Below the pieces are notes generated by a model that saw only the letters and a program-made list of their open reading frames with translations, had not been told where the DNA came from and did no database searches. A stretch of 64,000 nt of DNA from Sporomusa termitida (GTDB lineage: Bacteria; Bacillota; Negativicutes; Sporomusales; Sporomusaceae). Below, piece by piece: positions 57,287-64,000 of this stretch. How positions within the stretch are numbered: position 1 is the first letter of the stretch; each line of letters opens with the position of its first letter. Position numbers and translations under genes: made by a program. Where the stretch lies: positions 4,900,501 to 4,964,500 of the forward strand of contig NZ_CP036259.1 in the NCBI RefSeq assembly GCF_007641255.1, read 5' to 3'.

Positions 57287-57403
57287 ATGGAGGCTGCATT
57301 AGTGGATATAAAATTAACGGAAGAGGAACTGGATGAATTGCTGCGTGCTTTACCGCAGATCGTCCGGGAACTGGAAACTGCCTGCCGGGCCGAGGAAAAC
57401 TAA
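57287..57403 (+). CDS. Small acidic protein of unknown function
   Basis: A 38-residue frame beginning at ATG 57287 after AAGGGG. The product is acidic and mostly helical (LTEEELDELLRALPQIVREL at residues 10-29), with one cysteine. It matches nothing I recognise. It stands alone 90 bases before the tRNA genes. Codon use is normal for the window, and the ribosome site supports translation. Confidence 0.5.
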   Translation: MEAALVDIKLTEEELDELLRALPQIVRELETACRAEEN

Positions 57404-57445
57404 TCCTGTTTGCCTAACCGAGAAAAATTACCTGCAGCTGTTTTG

Positions 57446-57475
57446 TTGACAAGGACAATTGCCGTTTGTTATAAT
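57446..57475 (+). promoter_or_regulatory. Promoter of the tRNA-Ser pair
   Basis: TTGACA 57446-57451 and TATAAT 57470-57475 with an 18-base spacer, 19 bases before the first tRNA. Confidence 0.8.
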
Positions 57476-57493
57476 ACTTAATGTGTCGGATGC

Positions 57494-57582
57494 GGAGGGG
57501 TGTCCGAGCGGTTTATGGAGCTGGTCTTGAAAACCAGTGATCCCGCAAGGGACCGTGGGTTCGAATCCCACCCCCTCCGCCA
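57494..57582 (+). tRNA. tRNA-Ser (anticodon TGA)
   Basis: Acceptor GGAGGGG pairs with CCCCTCC, the anticodon stem CTGGT/ACCAG holds loop CTTGAAA with anticodon TGA, there is a long variable arm (TGATCCCGCAAGGGA), and the T-arm is GTGGGTTCGAATCCCAC. The CCA end is encoded (57580-57582). Confidence 0.97.
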
Positions 57583-57644
57583 TTATATTCAGTTGACTTA
57601 CCCCATAGCGGCTGATATAATACTGTGTATAATTCATCAAACAC

Positions 57645-57735
57645 GGAGTGGTACTCAAGTGGCTGAAGAGGACGGTTTGCTAAATCGTTAGAGGTCGTGA
57701 GGCCTGCCAGGGTTCAAATCCCTGCCACTCCGCCA
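57645..57735 (+). tRNA. tRNA-Ser (anticodon GCT)
   Basis: Acceptor GGAGTGG pairs with CCACTCC, the anticodon loop TTGCTAA has anticodon GCT, the variable arm is long (AGAGGTCGTGAGGCCT), and the T-arm is CAGGGTTCAAATCCCTG. CCA is encoded (57733-57735). Confidence 0.97.
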
Positions 57736-57744
57736 TACATTTAA

Positions 57745-57784
57745 CAGAAACAGCTGTCGGTTATTTAACTGACAGCTGTTTCTG
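57745..57784 (+). terminator. Terminator of the tRNA operon
   Basis: CAGAAACAGCTGTC 57745-57758 pairs with its complement at 57771-57784. The T-tract is poor but the stem is perfect. Confidence 0.65.
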
Positions 57785-57960
57785 TGTGCAAACTTCCAAG
57801 GGATTTTTTCCTAACGGTTCTTTTAGAGTCGCTGTAGGCATATAAGGGCGGGGCCGGTACGGCAATGAGTATAAAATATGGTAAGTAAGGATTGACAAAT
57901 AGAAGCAGGTTTAGTGTAAAATTAAAAATAAATGAATTATTTACCAGGAAGCAGAGACCG

Positions 57961-57987
57961 GAAGCATGGGGACGTTCATTTTGCTTC
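57961..57987 (-). repeat. 27-bp hairpin repeat, copy 1 (inverted)
   Basis: On the minus strand GAAGCAAAATGAACGTCCC is followed by CATGCTTC: ends GAAGCA/TGCTTC are complementary. The same 27-base design recurs at 58001, 58850 and, split by the intron, at 59800/60457. Confidence 0.75.
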
Positions 57988-58000
57988 TCTTTGATTAAGG

Positions 58001-58028
58001 GAAGCAAAATGACATCCCGGCGCTTTTC
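58001..58028 (+). repeat. 27-bp hairpin repeat, copy 2 (degenerate)
   Basis: GAAGCAAAATGACATCCC followed by GGCGCTTTTC; it differs from copy 3 by a one-base deletion and a few changes. With the inverted copy 1 it can form one long stem across 57969-58018. Confidence 0.6.
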
Positions 58029-58112
58029 TGGCTGCTGGAAAGCGCTAGAAAAAGCTTGCCGTTGTATTTAATTATGTAGATAGTGAAGAAAGATAAGGAG
58101 GTAGAGGGGCGT

Positions 58113-58805
58113 ATGAAAAAAGCTGGGATTATTGGCGGAATCGGCCCTGCATCGACGTTAGACTATTATAGCGGCATTATTGAAGGATACCGTGCCGCAA
58201 GGCAGGACGGGCAATATCCGGGTCTTGTAATCGACAGCATAAATATGACAGAAATGTTGGGCTATGTTGCCGGGGAGAATTGGGATGGGTTGATTGCCAT
58301 GTTGCTGGCGGCAGTAAAAAATGTGAAAAATGCGGGCGCTGACGTTGCGGCGATAGCATCAAATACACCGCATATTGTTTTTGACCAGTTGCAAGAGCAG
58401 TCCCCCGTACCTCTGATCAGCATTGTGGAGGCGACCTGTCAATATGTTCGGGAAACGGGATGTACCCGGGTCATTGTAATGGGGACAAAATTCACCATGA
58501 CAAATGGTCTTTATACCGAAAAATTCCGCCAATATGGACTGCAGGCATTTGTTCCCGATGAACAGGAAAAAGAGGCTATTCATAATATTATTTTTCCTAA
58601 ACTGGAGGATGGAATCGTCGTGCCGGAGGATAAGAAAAAATTGCTGGGAATTGCAGAAAAACTTATAACGAAACATCATGCCAATGGACTTGTTTTAGGT
58701 TGTACAGAACTCCCGCTGATGGTTCATGCCGGCGATTTGCCTATAGAAATTCTGAATACAGCCCAAATTCATGTGCGGTCAATTGTCAAATATATGCTGG
58801 CTTAA
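58113..58805 (+). CDS. Aspartate/glutamate racemase family protein
   Basis: A 230-residue racemase-fold protein. GIIGGIGPASTLDYY opens the first lobe; AAIASNTPHIVFDQL (about 81-95) is the first active-site loop, where the usual Cys of CNT is Ser; VLGCTELPLMV (about 196-206) keeps the second catalytic Cys. Loss of one thiol is known in stereospecific or hydrolase-like relatives, so it may act on one enantiomer only. Start ATG 58113 follows AAGGAGG and AGGGG. It is flanked by copies of the 27-bp repeat. Confidence 0.82.
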   Translation: MKKAGIIGGIGPASTLDYYSGIIEGYRAARQDGQYPGLVIDSINMTEMLGYVAGENWDGLIAMLLAAVKNVKNAGADVAAIASNTPHIVFDQLQEQSPVPLISIVEATCQYVRETGCTRVIVMGTKFTMTNGLYTEKFRQYGLQAFVPDEQEKEAIHNIIFPKLEDGIVVPEDKKKLLGIAEKLITKHHANGLVLGCTELPLMVHAGDLPIEILNTAQIHVRSIVKYMLA

Positions 58806-58849
58806 TGGAGTGTCGTGGCAATATCTGGATGATATGCGAGCGCAGCTCC

Positions 58850-58876
58850 GAAGCAAAATGAACGTCCCGGTGCTTC
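58850..58876 (+). repeat. 27-bp hairpin repeat, copy 3
   Basis: GAAGCAAAATGAACGTCCC followed by GGTGCTTC. Its right part is immediately duplicated (see 58860-58901). Confidence 0.75.
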
Positions 58877-58901
58877 TTCTGAACGTCCCGGTGCTTCTTC
58901 T
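58860..58901 (+). repeat. Tandem duplication of 21 bp within copy 3
   Basis: The 21-base unit starting GAACGTCCCGGTGCTTCTTC occurs twice in direct succession (58860-58880, 58881-58901) without mismatch, a recent slippage or unequal-exchange event. Confidence 0.85.
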
Positions 58902-58965
58902 TTGCCGGCTGTCACTTGTCAGGCTTTTTAAACGTATTGCCAATGATACTATGGAGGTAAAATAA

Positions 58966-59507
58966 ATGGAGCTTAGGGTTTCGCTCGACCAAGATTTAGA
59001 GCAGATTTTAGCGGTTCATGCCGCTGCTTTTGGTGGAAGAAAAGGAGAGGAGATTGCTAATCTCGTCAATGATTTGTTAGTAGATGTTACAGCCTTACCA
59101 CTGTTATCCCTGGTCGCAACTGTAAAAAATAATATTGTCGGACATATTATTTTTTCCAAAGCAAAAATTAGTCCTGACCAGGCAGTTTCATCAGTTATAC
59201 TAGCACCACTTGCAGTCCATTCAGATTTTCAAGCCGAGGAATTGGCGGCAAATTAATAAAATGCGGATTAGTCAAATTGCTAACAGCAAGGGTAGAATTG
59301 GTTTTTGTCCTTGGTCACCCTACATATTATCCAAAACATGGTTTTTGTGTGGCGGGAAAACATGGACTTGATGCACCTTATCCCATCCCGGATGAACATG
59401 CTAATGCATGGATGGTTCAAGAGCTGCACCCTGGTTTAATAGGCCGAATTAAAGGCAGGGTTCAGTGCTCTGATGTGCTTAATCAGCCCCAGCATTGGCA
59501 GGAATAA
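58966..59507 (+). pseudogene. GNAT acetyltransferase, frameshifted
   Basis: Residues 1-93 read normally from ATG 58966 (LDQDLEQILAVHAAAFGGRK, VILAPLAVHSDFQ) and end early at 59254. From about 59240 the next frame encodes IGGKLIKCGLVKLL, then VELVFVLGHPTYYPKHGFCV and a normal end at 59505. Together they make a complete GNAT acetyltransferase of the YhbS type with the acetyl-CoA loop split by a one-base shift. The gene is probably inactive unless the shift is a sequencing error. Confidence 0.75.
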
Positions 59508-59639
59508 AGGCAGGATAGGATTCAGTGCCTGGCTAGAACCGGATACAACGGTATAGGAGAAGCAAATGGACGCTGATTGATTATGAACGGCGGCAGGAAT
59601 AGATCTGATACCCCGGCGGCGCTATTAGGAGATAATTAA

Positions 59640-59799
59640 TGAAATATAATATCAATGGAATAGAATACACTTAATGCCAGCATACTTGCTAATGAACGGA
59701 TACGAATTAGTTTTAGTGAGCTAGCCCAAAAAATATTTGGGTTAAATTTCGAAACTTGGTATCAGAATGGTTACTGGGGAAAAAGCAGAGATCTTGATG
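59640..59799 (+). pseudogene. N-terminal fragment of a second GNAT-type acetyltransferase
   Basis: ATG 59640 follows AGGAGAT and gives MKYNINGIEYT before a stop at 59673. Shifting frame gives ILANERIRISFSELAQKIFG, LNFETWYQNGYWG, the start of a GNAT-like acetyltransferase. It stops being recognisable at the 27-bp repeat copy that carries the intron. No C-terminal part was found downstream. Confidence 0.5.
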
Positions 59800-59818
59800 G
59801 AAGCAAAAGGACCGTCCC
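59800..59818 (+). repeat. 27-bp repeat copy 4, left part, interrupted by intron
   Basis: GAAGCAAAAGGACCGTCCC (19 bases) ends exactly where the intron begins. The missing eight bases CCTGCTTC lie at 60457-60464, directly after the intron. Confidence 0.8.
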
Positions 59819-60456
59819 GTGCGCCAAGAAGCACACGGAGTATAGCGGGTGGGAATCCCGCCTGGGAAGGCCTAGCCAGTCACCCAGTATCCAGCCTTGG
59901 GACTGAAGCGGTAACGCCAGGTCTAAGCGTAGGCAGGAAAGGTAGTAGGGCGAAAGCGCAAGCTGAAGATGTAGAATCCCGAAATCCCTAATGGGAAAGG
60001 TCGATGCATGGGACGAGCAGAAGACAATACCGAGTTTAGCGATAAAGGCGAGCTAAGCCCGGCGCCCCGGGATCGAAGGTCTTGGCATGCTACACACTGT
60101 TACTCCGTGTGAACTTGGGAGACCCTGCCGCTCTCCGATAGGAGTATGGCCGACAAGTTGAAGACAAGGAAGCCAAATAAGTGGCAGGGAGTCGGATTAC
60201 GTAGTAGTACCAAGGAAGCAGGGTAATGCCTGCGGAGGGAAGGACGTAACATAGTAGAGCCCTTGGAAAGAGAAACAATGGCTGCACTAGAGGCAGAGAA
60301 ACCATTGGAAACAAAACTGACAAGGATAGCTGAGTTGGCCAAACAATAGCTATGGCTAAGCGTAAGTAAATGCTGCTATGAAGAGCCGGATGCCTTAATA
60401 GGGCAAGTCTTGTTCTGTGAGGGGGGGCTGGAACGTGAGTTCCGCCTCTACTCGAC
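59819..60456 (+). mobile_element. Group II intron, ORF-deleted (638 bp)
   Basis: The element begins GTGCG, the bacterial group II 5' consensus, and ends CTCGAC (AY end). Domain I-III sequence such as CACACTGTTACTCCGTGTG and GAAGCAGGGTAATGCC is typical. Domain V is recognisable as GAGCCGGATGCCTTAATAGG then GCAAGTCTTGTTC (60383-60415), with base changes that weaken the lower stem, and a domain VI hairpin follows. Borders are fixed because removing 59819-60456 restores a 27-bp repeat seen three times nearby. Only about 24 codons of the intron-encoded reverse transcriptase remain, so it cannot move by itself. Confidence 0.88.
60278..60349 (+). pseudogene. Remnant of the group II intron reverse transcriptase
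   Basis: A 23-residue frame (ending PLETKLTRIAELAKQ) matches the N-terminal start of intron-encoded reverse transcriptases, whose usual continuation (an RIAE...FTSL segment and RT domains) is gone. A stop follows and then domain V, so the ORF was deleted from domain IV. Confidence 0.6.
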
Positions 60457-60464
60457 CCTGCTTC
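60457..60464 (+). repeat. 27-bp repeat copy 4, right part
   Basis: CCTGCTTC, the right 8 bases of the interrupted repeat, immediately after the intron end. Confidence 0.75.
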
Positions 60465-60536
60465 TCCCTAATTATGCAGGCCAAGTACTGGCTGGCGGAG
60501 CCGGGTGGTACATAAACCACGAAATGAGGAAGCAGA

Positions 60537-63182
60537 ATGAGTCAATATGTCCTCAATTTCTCTGACATTAATAAATCAAGTCTGGCCGAGGTCGGCGGCA
60601 AAGGGGCAAACCTGGGCGAGCTGGGCCGTATTCCCGGAATCCGGGTGCCGGCAGGTTTTTGTGTTTCAACTAGGGCCTACGCTGATTTTATAAATACAAG
60701 TGGGGCGTTTGCGGCGTTATTAAACGGCTTGTCAGGCACTCTTCTATCGCCTGAACAGCTTAAAACGGCAGGGAAGCAGATCAGGGATCATATCGAAACC
60801 CTTGCTATTCCAAGTTTGATTCAGCAGGACATTATTCTGGCCTGGCAGGAGACCGGGAGTCAGCTTGCCTATGCTGTCCGTTCCAGCGCGACAGCGGAAG
60901 ATTTGCCAGGGGCATCTTTTGCCGGCCAGCAGGATACCTTTCTCAATGTTAAGGGAGAGCAGCAGCTCCTGGATTGTATCCGGAAATGCTGGGCATCCCT
61001 GTTTACTGAACGGGCTATTGTTTACCGGCAGCAAAATGGGTTTGAACATGATAAGGTACTGTTGTCTGTTGTTGTCCAGCAGATGGTTTTTCCCGAGGTG
61101 TCGGGCATCATGTTTACTGCTGACCCGGTTAGCGGCAACCGGAAAACTGTAGTTATCGATGCCGGTTTTGGTCTCGGGGATGCGCTGGTATCAGGTATTG
61201 TTGCGGCCGATTTATACCAGGTGCAAGGCGGTACGTTAATTAAGCAGCAGATTGCCAGGAAAGAAACCGCTATTTATGCCAAACCTGAAGGGGGCACAGT
61301 TAATGTTGAGATTGCCGGTGAACGGCAGCTGGTTCCGGCTTTAGCGGCTGCCGATGCTATCCGGCTGGCCTCGCTGGGGCGAAGTATTGAAGCGCACTTC
61401 GGCAATCCTCAGGATATTGAGTGGGGTATTGCCGGTAACGAAATATTTATTTTACAAAGCCGGCCGATTACCACTCTTTATCCTGTGCCGCCTGCAAGCG
61501 GGGATCAGCTGCGTCTGTTCGTGTCAATCGGTCATCAGCAGATGATGACTGAAGCTATGAAACCTCTGGGCATATCGGTGCTGAAAACCCTGGTTCCGGT
61601 CGGAAAAAGCCGGCCTCAGGAGGAGAGTCCTTACCTGCAGGAAGTCGGCGCCAGGCTGTATCTGGATCTTACCGATCTGCTCGGCTACCCGCAGGTGAGA
61701 AAGAGGCTGCCCGAATTATTGCTGAATATTGACGAAATGATTGGCCGGGCGGTACGGGATTTTATCAGCAGAGATGAGTTCCAGCCGTCATTACAGCCTG
61801 ACAAAAAGGTGGAACCGGCTTGGCTTACTACAGCCTTTCCTACCATCTTTGCAGTTTTCAGAAATATTCTGTATCGTGATAATGCAGCGGCAATGGAAGA
61901 GATAAACGGGTTTATTGAGCGTCAGATTCATGAAAACAGAACAAAACTGCTGGCGGTTGCGGGCGTGGCACGAATTACGGAGGTGCAGGAAATACTGTCC
62001 TCGCTGATACCGACAGTGCTGCCCAGGATAGCGCCCTATCTGGGAGCGGGGCTAATTACCTATAAGCTTATTGCGGCCCTGTCTCAAAAATGGGTGGGTG
62101 ATGCCCAGGAACTGGGTGACATCAGCAAGTCACCAACCGGCAATGTAACCACCGAAATGGGGTTGGCACTGGGCGATGTAGCCGATGCAGCCCGGCCATA
62201 TCCGGCGGTAGCGGCTTATCTTAAGCAGGCAGCAGACGACTCCTTTTTTGCAGGCTTGCGGGCTGTTGACGGCGGGGCCGAGGTTTTACCTGTGTTGTTA
62301 GCTTTCTTTGAGCAATATGGCATGCGGGGGACCGGCGAGATTGATGTCACCCGGCCGCGATGGCGTGAGGCTCCCACCGCTTTGGTGCCTGCTATTCTGA
62401 GCCAGATTGCAGGCATCCGGCCGGGGCAGCACCGCCTGGTTTTTGCAGCAGGAAAAAAAGAAGCTGAGCTTGCGGCCGACCGGTTGTTGGAACGATTACA
62501 GGCCAAACCGGGCGGTTTTTTCAAAGCCAGATGCATGCGGCGGCTGATCAAGGTTCATCGGGCCTTTATCGGACTGAGAGAACATCCCAAATTTTTTATT
62601 GTTCAGAATCTGGCTATCATTAAACAGGTGCTTTTGCAGGAGGCGGCTCAACTGACCGCCGCCGGCGTGCTGGCGGCTCATGAAGATGTTTATTGGTTTT
62701 CACTGCAGGAGTTCAAGACAATTATTGCAACCCAACAGGCTGACTATGCAGTTGTCGCCGGGCGCAAGGAGCAATTCAGCAACGTTGCCAAGCTGAAGCC
62801 GCCGCGTGTTATGACCAGTGAAGGGGAAATCATTACTGCCAACCCGGGGGCGTCCGTGCCGGCCGGCGCTCTGCCCGGCAGCCCGGTTTCGGCTGGAATC
62901 GTTGAGGGCTGCGCCCGCGTCATCCTTAAACTGGAAGAGGCTACAATGCAAAAGGGCGATATCCTGGTGGCCCCTTATACCGACCCTGGCTGGACCCCGT
63001 TATTTCCGCTGGCAGCCGGATTGGTGACCGAGGTCGGCGGCCTGATGACCCATGGGGCAGTTGTGGCCCGGGAATACGGTATCCCGGCGGTAGCCGGTGT
63101 TGATAATGCAACCGGTAAAATTCAAAACGGGCAGAGAATCCGGGTAGACGGCACACAGGGATTTGTAGAATTTATAGAATAG
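60537..63182 (+). CDS. rph: Rifampicin phosphotransferase-like PEP-synthase-family enzyme
   Basis: An 881-residue protein that follows the Listeria rifampin phosphotransferase along its full length. The N-terminal ATP-grasp domain (about 1-315) has VGGKGANLGEL, YAVRSSATAEDLPGASFAGQ and GIMFTADPVSGNRKT. The middle rifamycin-binding helical domain (about 325-755) starts with SIGHQQMMTEAMKPLG and includes YGMRGTGEIDVTRPRW. The C-terminal swivelling domain has the phospho-His in EVGGLMTHGAVVAREYGIPA (His near 839). Such enzymes inactivate rifamycins by phosphorylation using ATP; some homologues are silent. ATG 60537 follows GAGGAAGCAGA. The ORF-less intron and a repeat lie directly upstream. Confidence 0.87.
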   Translation: MSQYVLNFSDINKSSLAEVGGKGANLGELGRIPGIRVPAGFCVSTRAYADFINTSGAFAALLNGLSGTLLSPEQLKTAGKQIRDHIETLAIPSLIQQDIILAWQETGSQLAYAVRSSATAEDLPGASFAGQQDTFLNVKGEQQLLDCIRKCWASLFTERAIVYRQQNGFEHDKVLLSVVVQQMVFPEVSGIMFTADPVSGNRKTVVIDAGFGLGDALVSGIVAADLYQVQGGTLIKQQIARKETAIYAKPEGGTVNVEIAGERQLVPALAAADAIRLASLGRSIEAHFGNPQDIEWGIAGNEIFILQSRPITTLYPVPPASGDQLRLFVSIGHQQMMTEAMKPLGISVLKTLVPVGKSRPQEESPYLQEVGARLYLDLTDLLGYPQVRKRLPELLLNIDEMIGRAVRDFISRDEFQPSLQPDKKVEPAWLTTAFPTIFAVFRNILYRDNAAAMEEINGFIERQIHENRTKLLAVAGVARITEVQEILSSLIPTVLPRIAPYLGAGLITYKLIAALSQKWVGDAQELGDISKSPTGNVTTEMGLALGDVADAARPYPAVAAYLKQAADDSFFAGLRAVDGGAEVLPVLLAFFEQYGMRGTGEIDVTRPRWREAPTALVPAILSQIAGIRPGQHRLVFAAGKKEAELAADRLLERLQAKPGGFFKARCMRRLIKVHRAFIGLREHPKFFIVQNLAIIKQVLLQEAAQLTAAGVLAAHEDVYWFSLQEFKTIIATQQADYAVVAGRKEQFSNVAKLKPPRVMTSEGEIITANPGASVPAGALPGSPVSAGIVEGCARVILKLEEATMQKGDILVAPYTDPGWTPLFPLAAGLVTEVGGLMTHGAVVAREYGIPAVAGVDNATGKIQNGQRIRVDGTQGFVEFIE

Positions 63183-63299
63183 AGGCGTTTAGGCGCTAGC
63201 TTTGATCAGCTTGTACCTGCTGTTAGTCAAGCTGGTAATCAACCTGCACCAATCATAGCTGCGGGCGGTTTTATGAGGTTGGTTGTGCTGTAAAAGTAA

Positions 63300-63329
63300 T
63301 TGACAAGCTATGACAGAAAGTGCTATTCT
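63300..63329 (+). promoter_or_regulatory. Promoter of the cobalamin riboswitch transcript
   Basis: TTGACA 63300-63305 and TATTCT 63324-63329 with an 18-base spacer, about 50 bases before the riboswitch. The stretch 63183-63299 shows nothing else. Confidence 0.5.
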
Positions 63330-63382
63330 TGACATATTAATACTTTAATTTGTGCATTGTTAAAAATCGAATAGGTAATGAA

Positions 63383-63540
63383 ATAGGTGCCCGCAAGGGC
63401 TTAATAGGGAAGACCGGTGTAACACCGGCGCGGTCCCGCCACTGTAATGGGGAACATCTTCGCAAGAAAGTCACTGAGGCCTAGGCTTTGGGAAGGCGCG
63501 AAGGAGTCATGATCCAGAGCCAGGAGAACTGCCTGTTTGA
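63383..63540 (+). ncRNA. Cobalamin (B12) riboswitch
   Basis: Landmarks in order: AGGTGCCCGCAAGGGCTTAA, TAGGGAAGACCGGTG, CGCGGTCCCGCCACTGTAA, AAGTCACTGAGGCC, GGGAAGGCGCGAAGGAG, and AGCCAGGAGAACTGCCTG (the B12 box, GCCACTG and AGYCAGGAGACCUGCC blocks). A terminator follows, then a decayed ABC transporter gene. Confidence 0.95.
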
Positions 63541-63632
63541 CAATCACCGTTTACCTACGAGCGATAGGGAGGGGATTACGCTGGCGCATTGATCTGTTTT
63601 TTTACCGGTCCTGTTATAGCTTTGGATATCCT

Positions 63633-63661
63633 GCCCTTCCTGAATCTGGAAGGGCTTTTTT
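63633..63661 (+). terminator. Terminator after the cobalamin riboswitch
   Basis: GCCCTTCC 63633-63640 pairs with GGAAGGGC 63648-63655, followed by six T. Confidence 0.9.
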
Positions 63662-63712
63662 GCTGTCCTGAATAATGCGGCAAAATACCGCCAGGGATTA
63701 ATCATAGGGGGG

Positions 63713-64000
63713 ATGTCAAGGCAAAACCCTGATCGGTATTTACGCCCTACAACAGCGACTATCGGTATTGTGCCGAGGCATGCCTATAATGAGAAATATG
63801 CCGAAGCCCTGAGACCCGGCTGCTTATTGCTGATGAGATGAGCACAATGCTGGATGTGATTACCCAGGCGCAAATCTGGCAGTTGGTCCTCAAGGTAATT
63901 AAAGAGCGGCAGATGGGGTTGATTGCGATTACTCACAATCAGGCTCTGGCAGCAAAGATTGCAACCCGGCTTATTGATTTGCCGGCAATAAACCGGCTGC
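63713..64000 (+). pseudogene. Frameshifted remnant of a peptide/nickel-type ABC transporter ATPase
   Basis: From 63820 one frame encodes LLIADEMSTMLDVITQAQIW, then an IAITHNQALAAKIATRLIDL stretch to the window end: Walker B and switch-His region of DppF/NikE-type ATPases (the usual LLIADE-S-MLD form). Immediately upstream the matching ALRP segment is in another frame, and no Walker A, Q-loop or signature is present. It is therefore a 5'-deleted, frameshifted copy. Its position after a cobalamin riboswitch suggests the lost gene belonged to a cobalt/corrinoid or nickel uptake system. Confidence 0.65.

Noticed and set aside
57969-58018. Second terminator for the tRNA operon formed by repeat copies 1 and 2
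   Set aside because: The stem is explained by two inverted copies of the 27-bp repeat and has no U-run; a better placed hairpin lies at 57745-57784.
59767-59991. 75-codon frame across the intron 5' border
   Set aside because: It runs through structured group II intron sequence and has no ribosome site or protein similarity.

Overview
The window looks like a chromosomal stretch of an anaerobic, diderm Firmicute of the Negativicutes (Sporomusaceae-like). This is an inference. It rests on Firmicute-style Shine-Dalgarno sites, T-boxes, a CtsR box and AddAB recombination genes lying beside outer-membrane-type exported proteins of the CsgG and FlgT kind, plus TRAP transport and amino-acid/aromatic-acid metabolism. 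No rRNA, CRISPR array, prophage or intact insertion sequence was seen. Two serine tRNAs are present.

Layout. 1-7103 (minus): one catabolic cluster, read uxuA - dctP - dctQ - dctM - Zn-dehydrogenase - gntR - uxuB (the last runs off the window), which fits uptake of a sugar acid and its conversion through D-fructuronate and D-mannonate. 7389-9189 (plus): a T-box leader with two antiterminator/terminator modules in front of a sodium:solute symporter. 9309-11945: two divergent peroxiredoxins and an HD-GYP gene behind a c-di-GMP-I riboswitch. 12062-13813: MFS exporter plus MarR with a palindromic operator. 13893-15120: encapsulin shell and encapsulated ferritin cargo. 15301-18761 (minus): Ca/Mn-type P-type ATPase behind a yybP-ykoY (Mn2+) riboswitch. 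18846-21387 (plus): cystine-type ABC transporter with a structured leader. 21503-23852: small zinc-ribbon and rubredoxin-like proteins, a second yybP-ykoY-like leader, a MarR-GNAT fusion and an unidentified small RNA.

24003-34257: lactaldehyde-type aldehyde dehydrogenase; a degenerate magnesium-chelatase-like pair; a serine hydrolase and an N-acetylmuramoyl-alanine amidase; and a Trp T-box controlling trpP-paaK. 34342-45580: a second HD-GYP protein, ClpB under a CtsR box, ThiD under a TPP riboswitch, a Thr/Asn-rich protein, a metallophosphoesterase, a Mug-type glycosylase, an orphan amino-acid binding protein and a GAF-GGDEF-HD-GYP protein. The last is translationally coupled to addB-addA (45577-52807). 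52852-55753 (minus): three exported proteins of CsgG/FlgT/LPP20 type, followed by corA and a candidate Mg2+ leader.

57494-64000 is the most plastic part. It holds two tRNA-Ser genes, an amino-acid racemase, two broken acetyltransferases, a family of 27-bp hairpin repeats, and an ORF-deleted group II intron sitting inside one copy of that repeat. It ends with a rifampicin-phosphotransferase-like gene and a cobalamin riboswitch that now leads only into a frameshifted ABC-transporter remnant. The most notable features of the window are its density of cis-regulatory RNAs (two T-boxes, c-di-GMP-I, one or two yybP-ykoY, TPP, cobalamin, a possible M-box and an unassigned paired hairpin motif) and the repeat/intron arrangement, which fixes the intron borders to the base.
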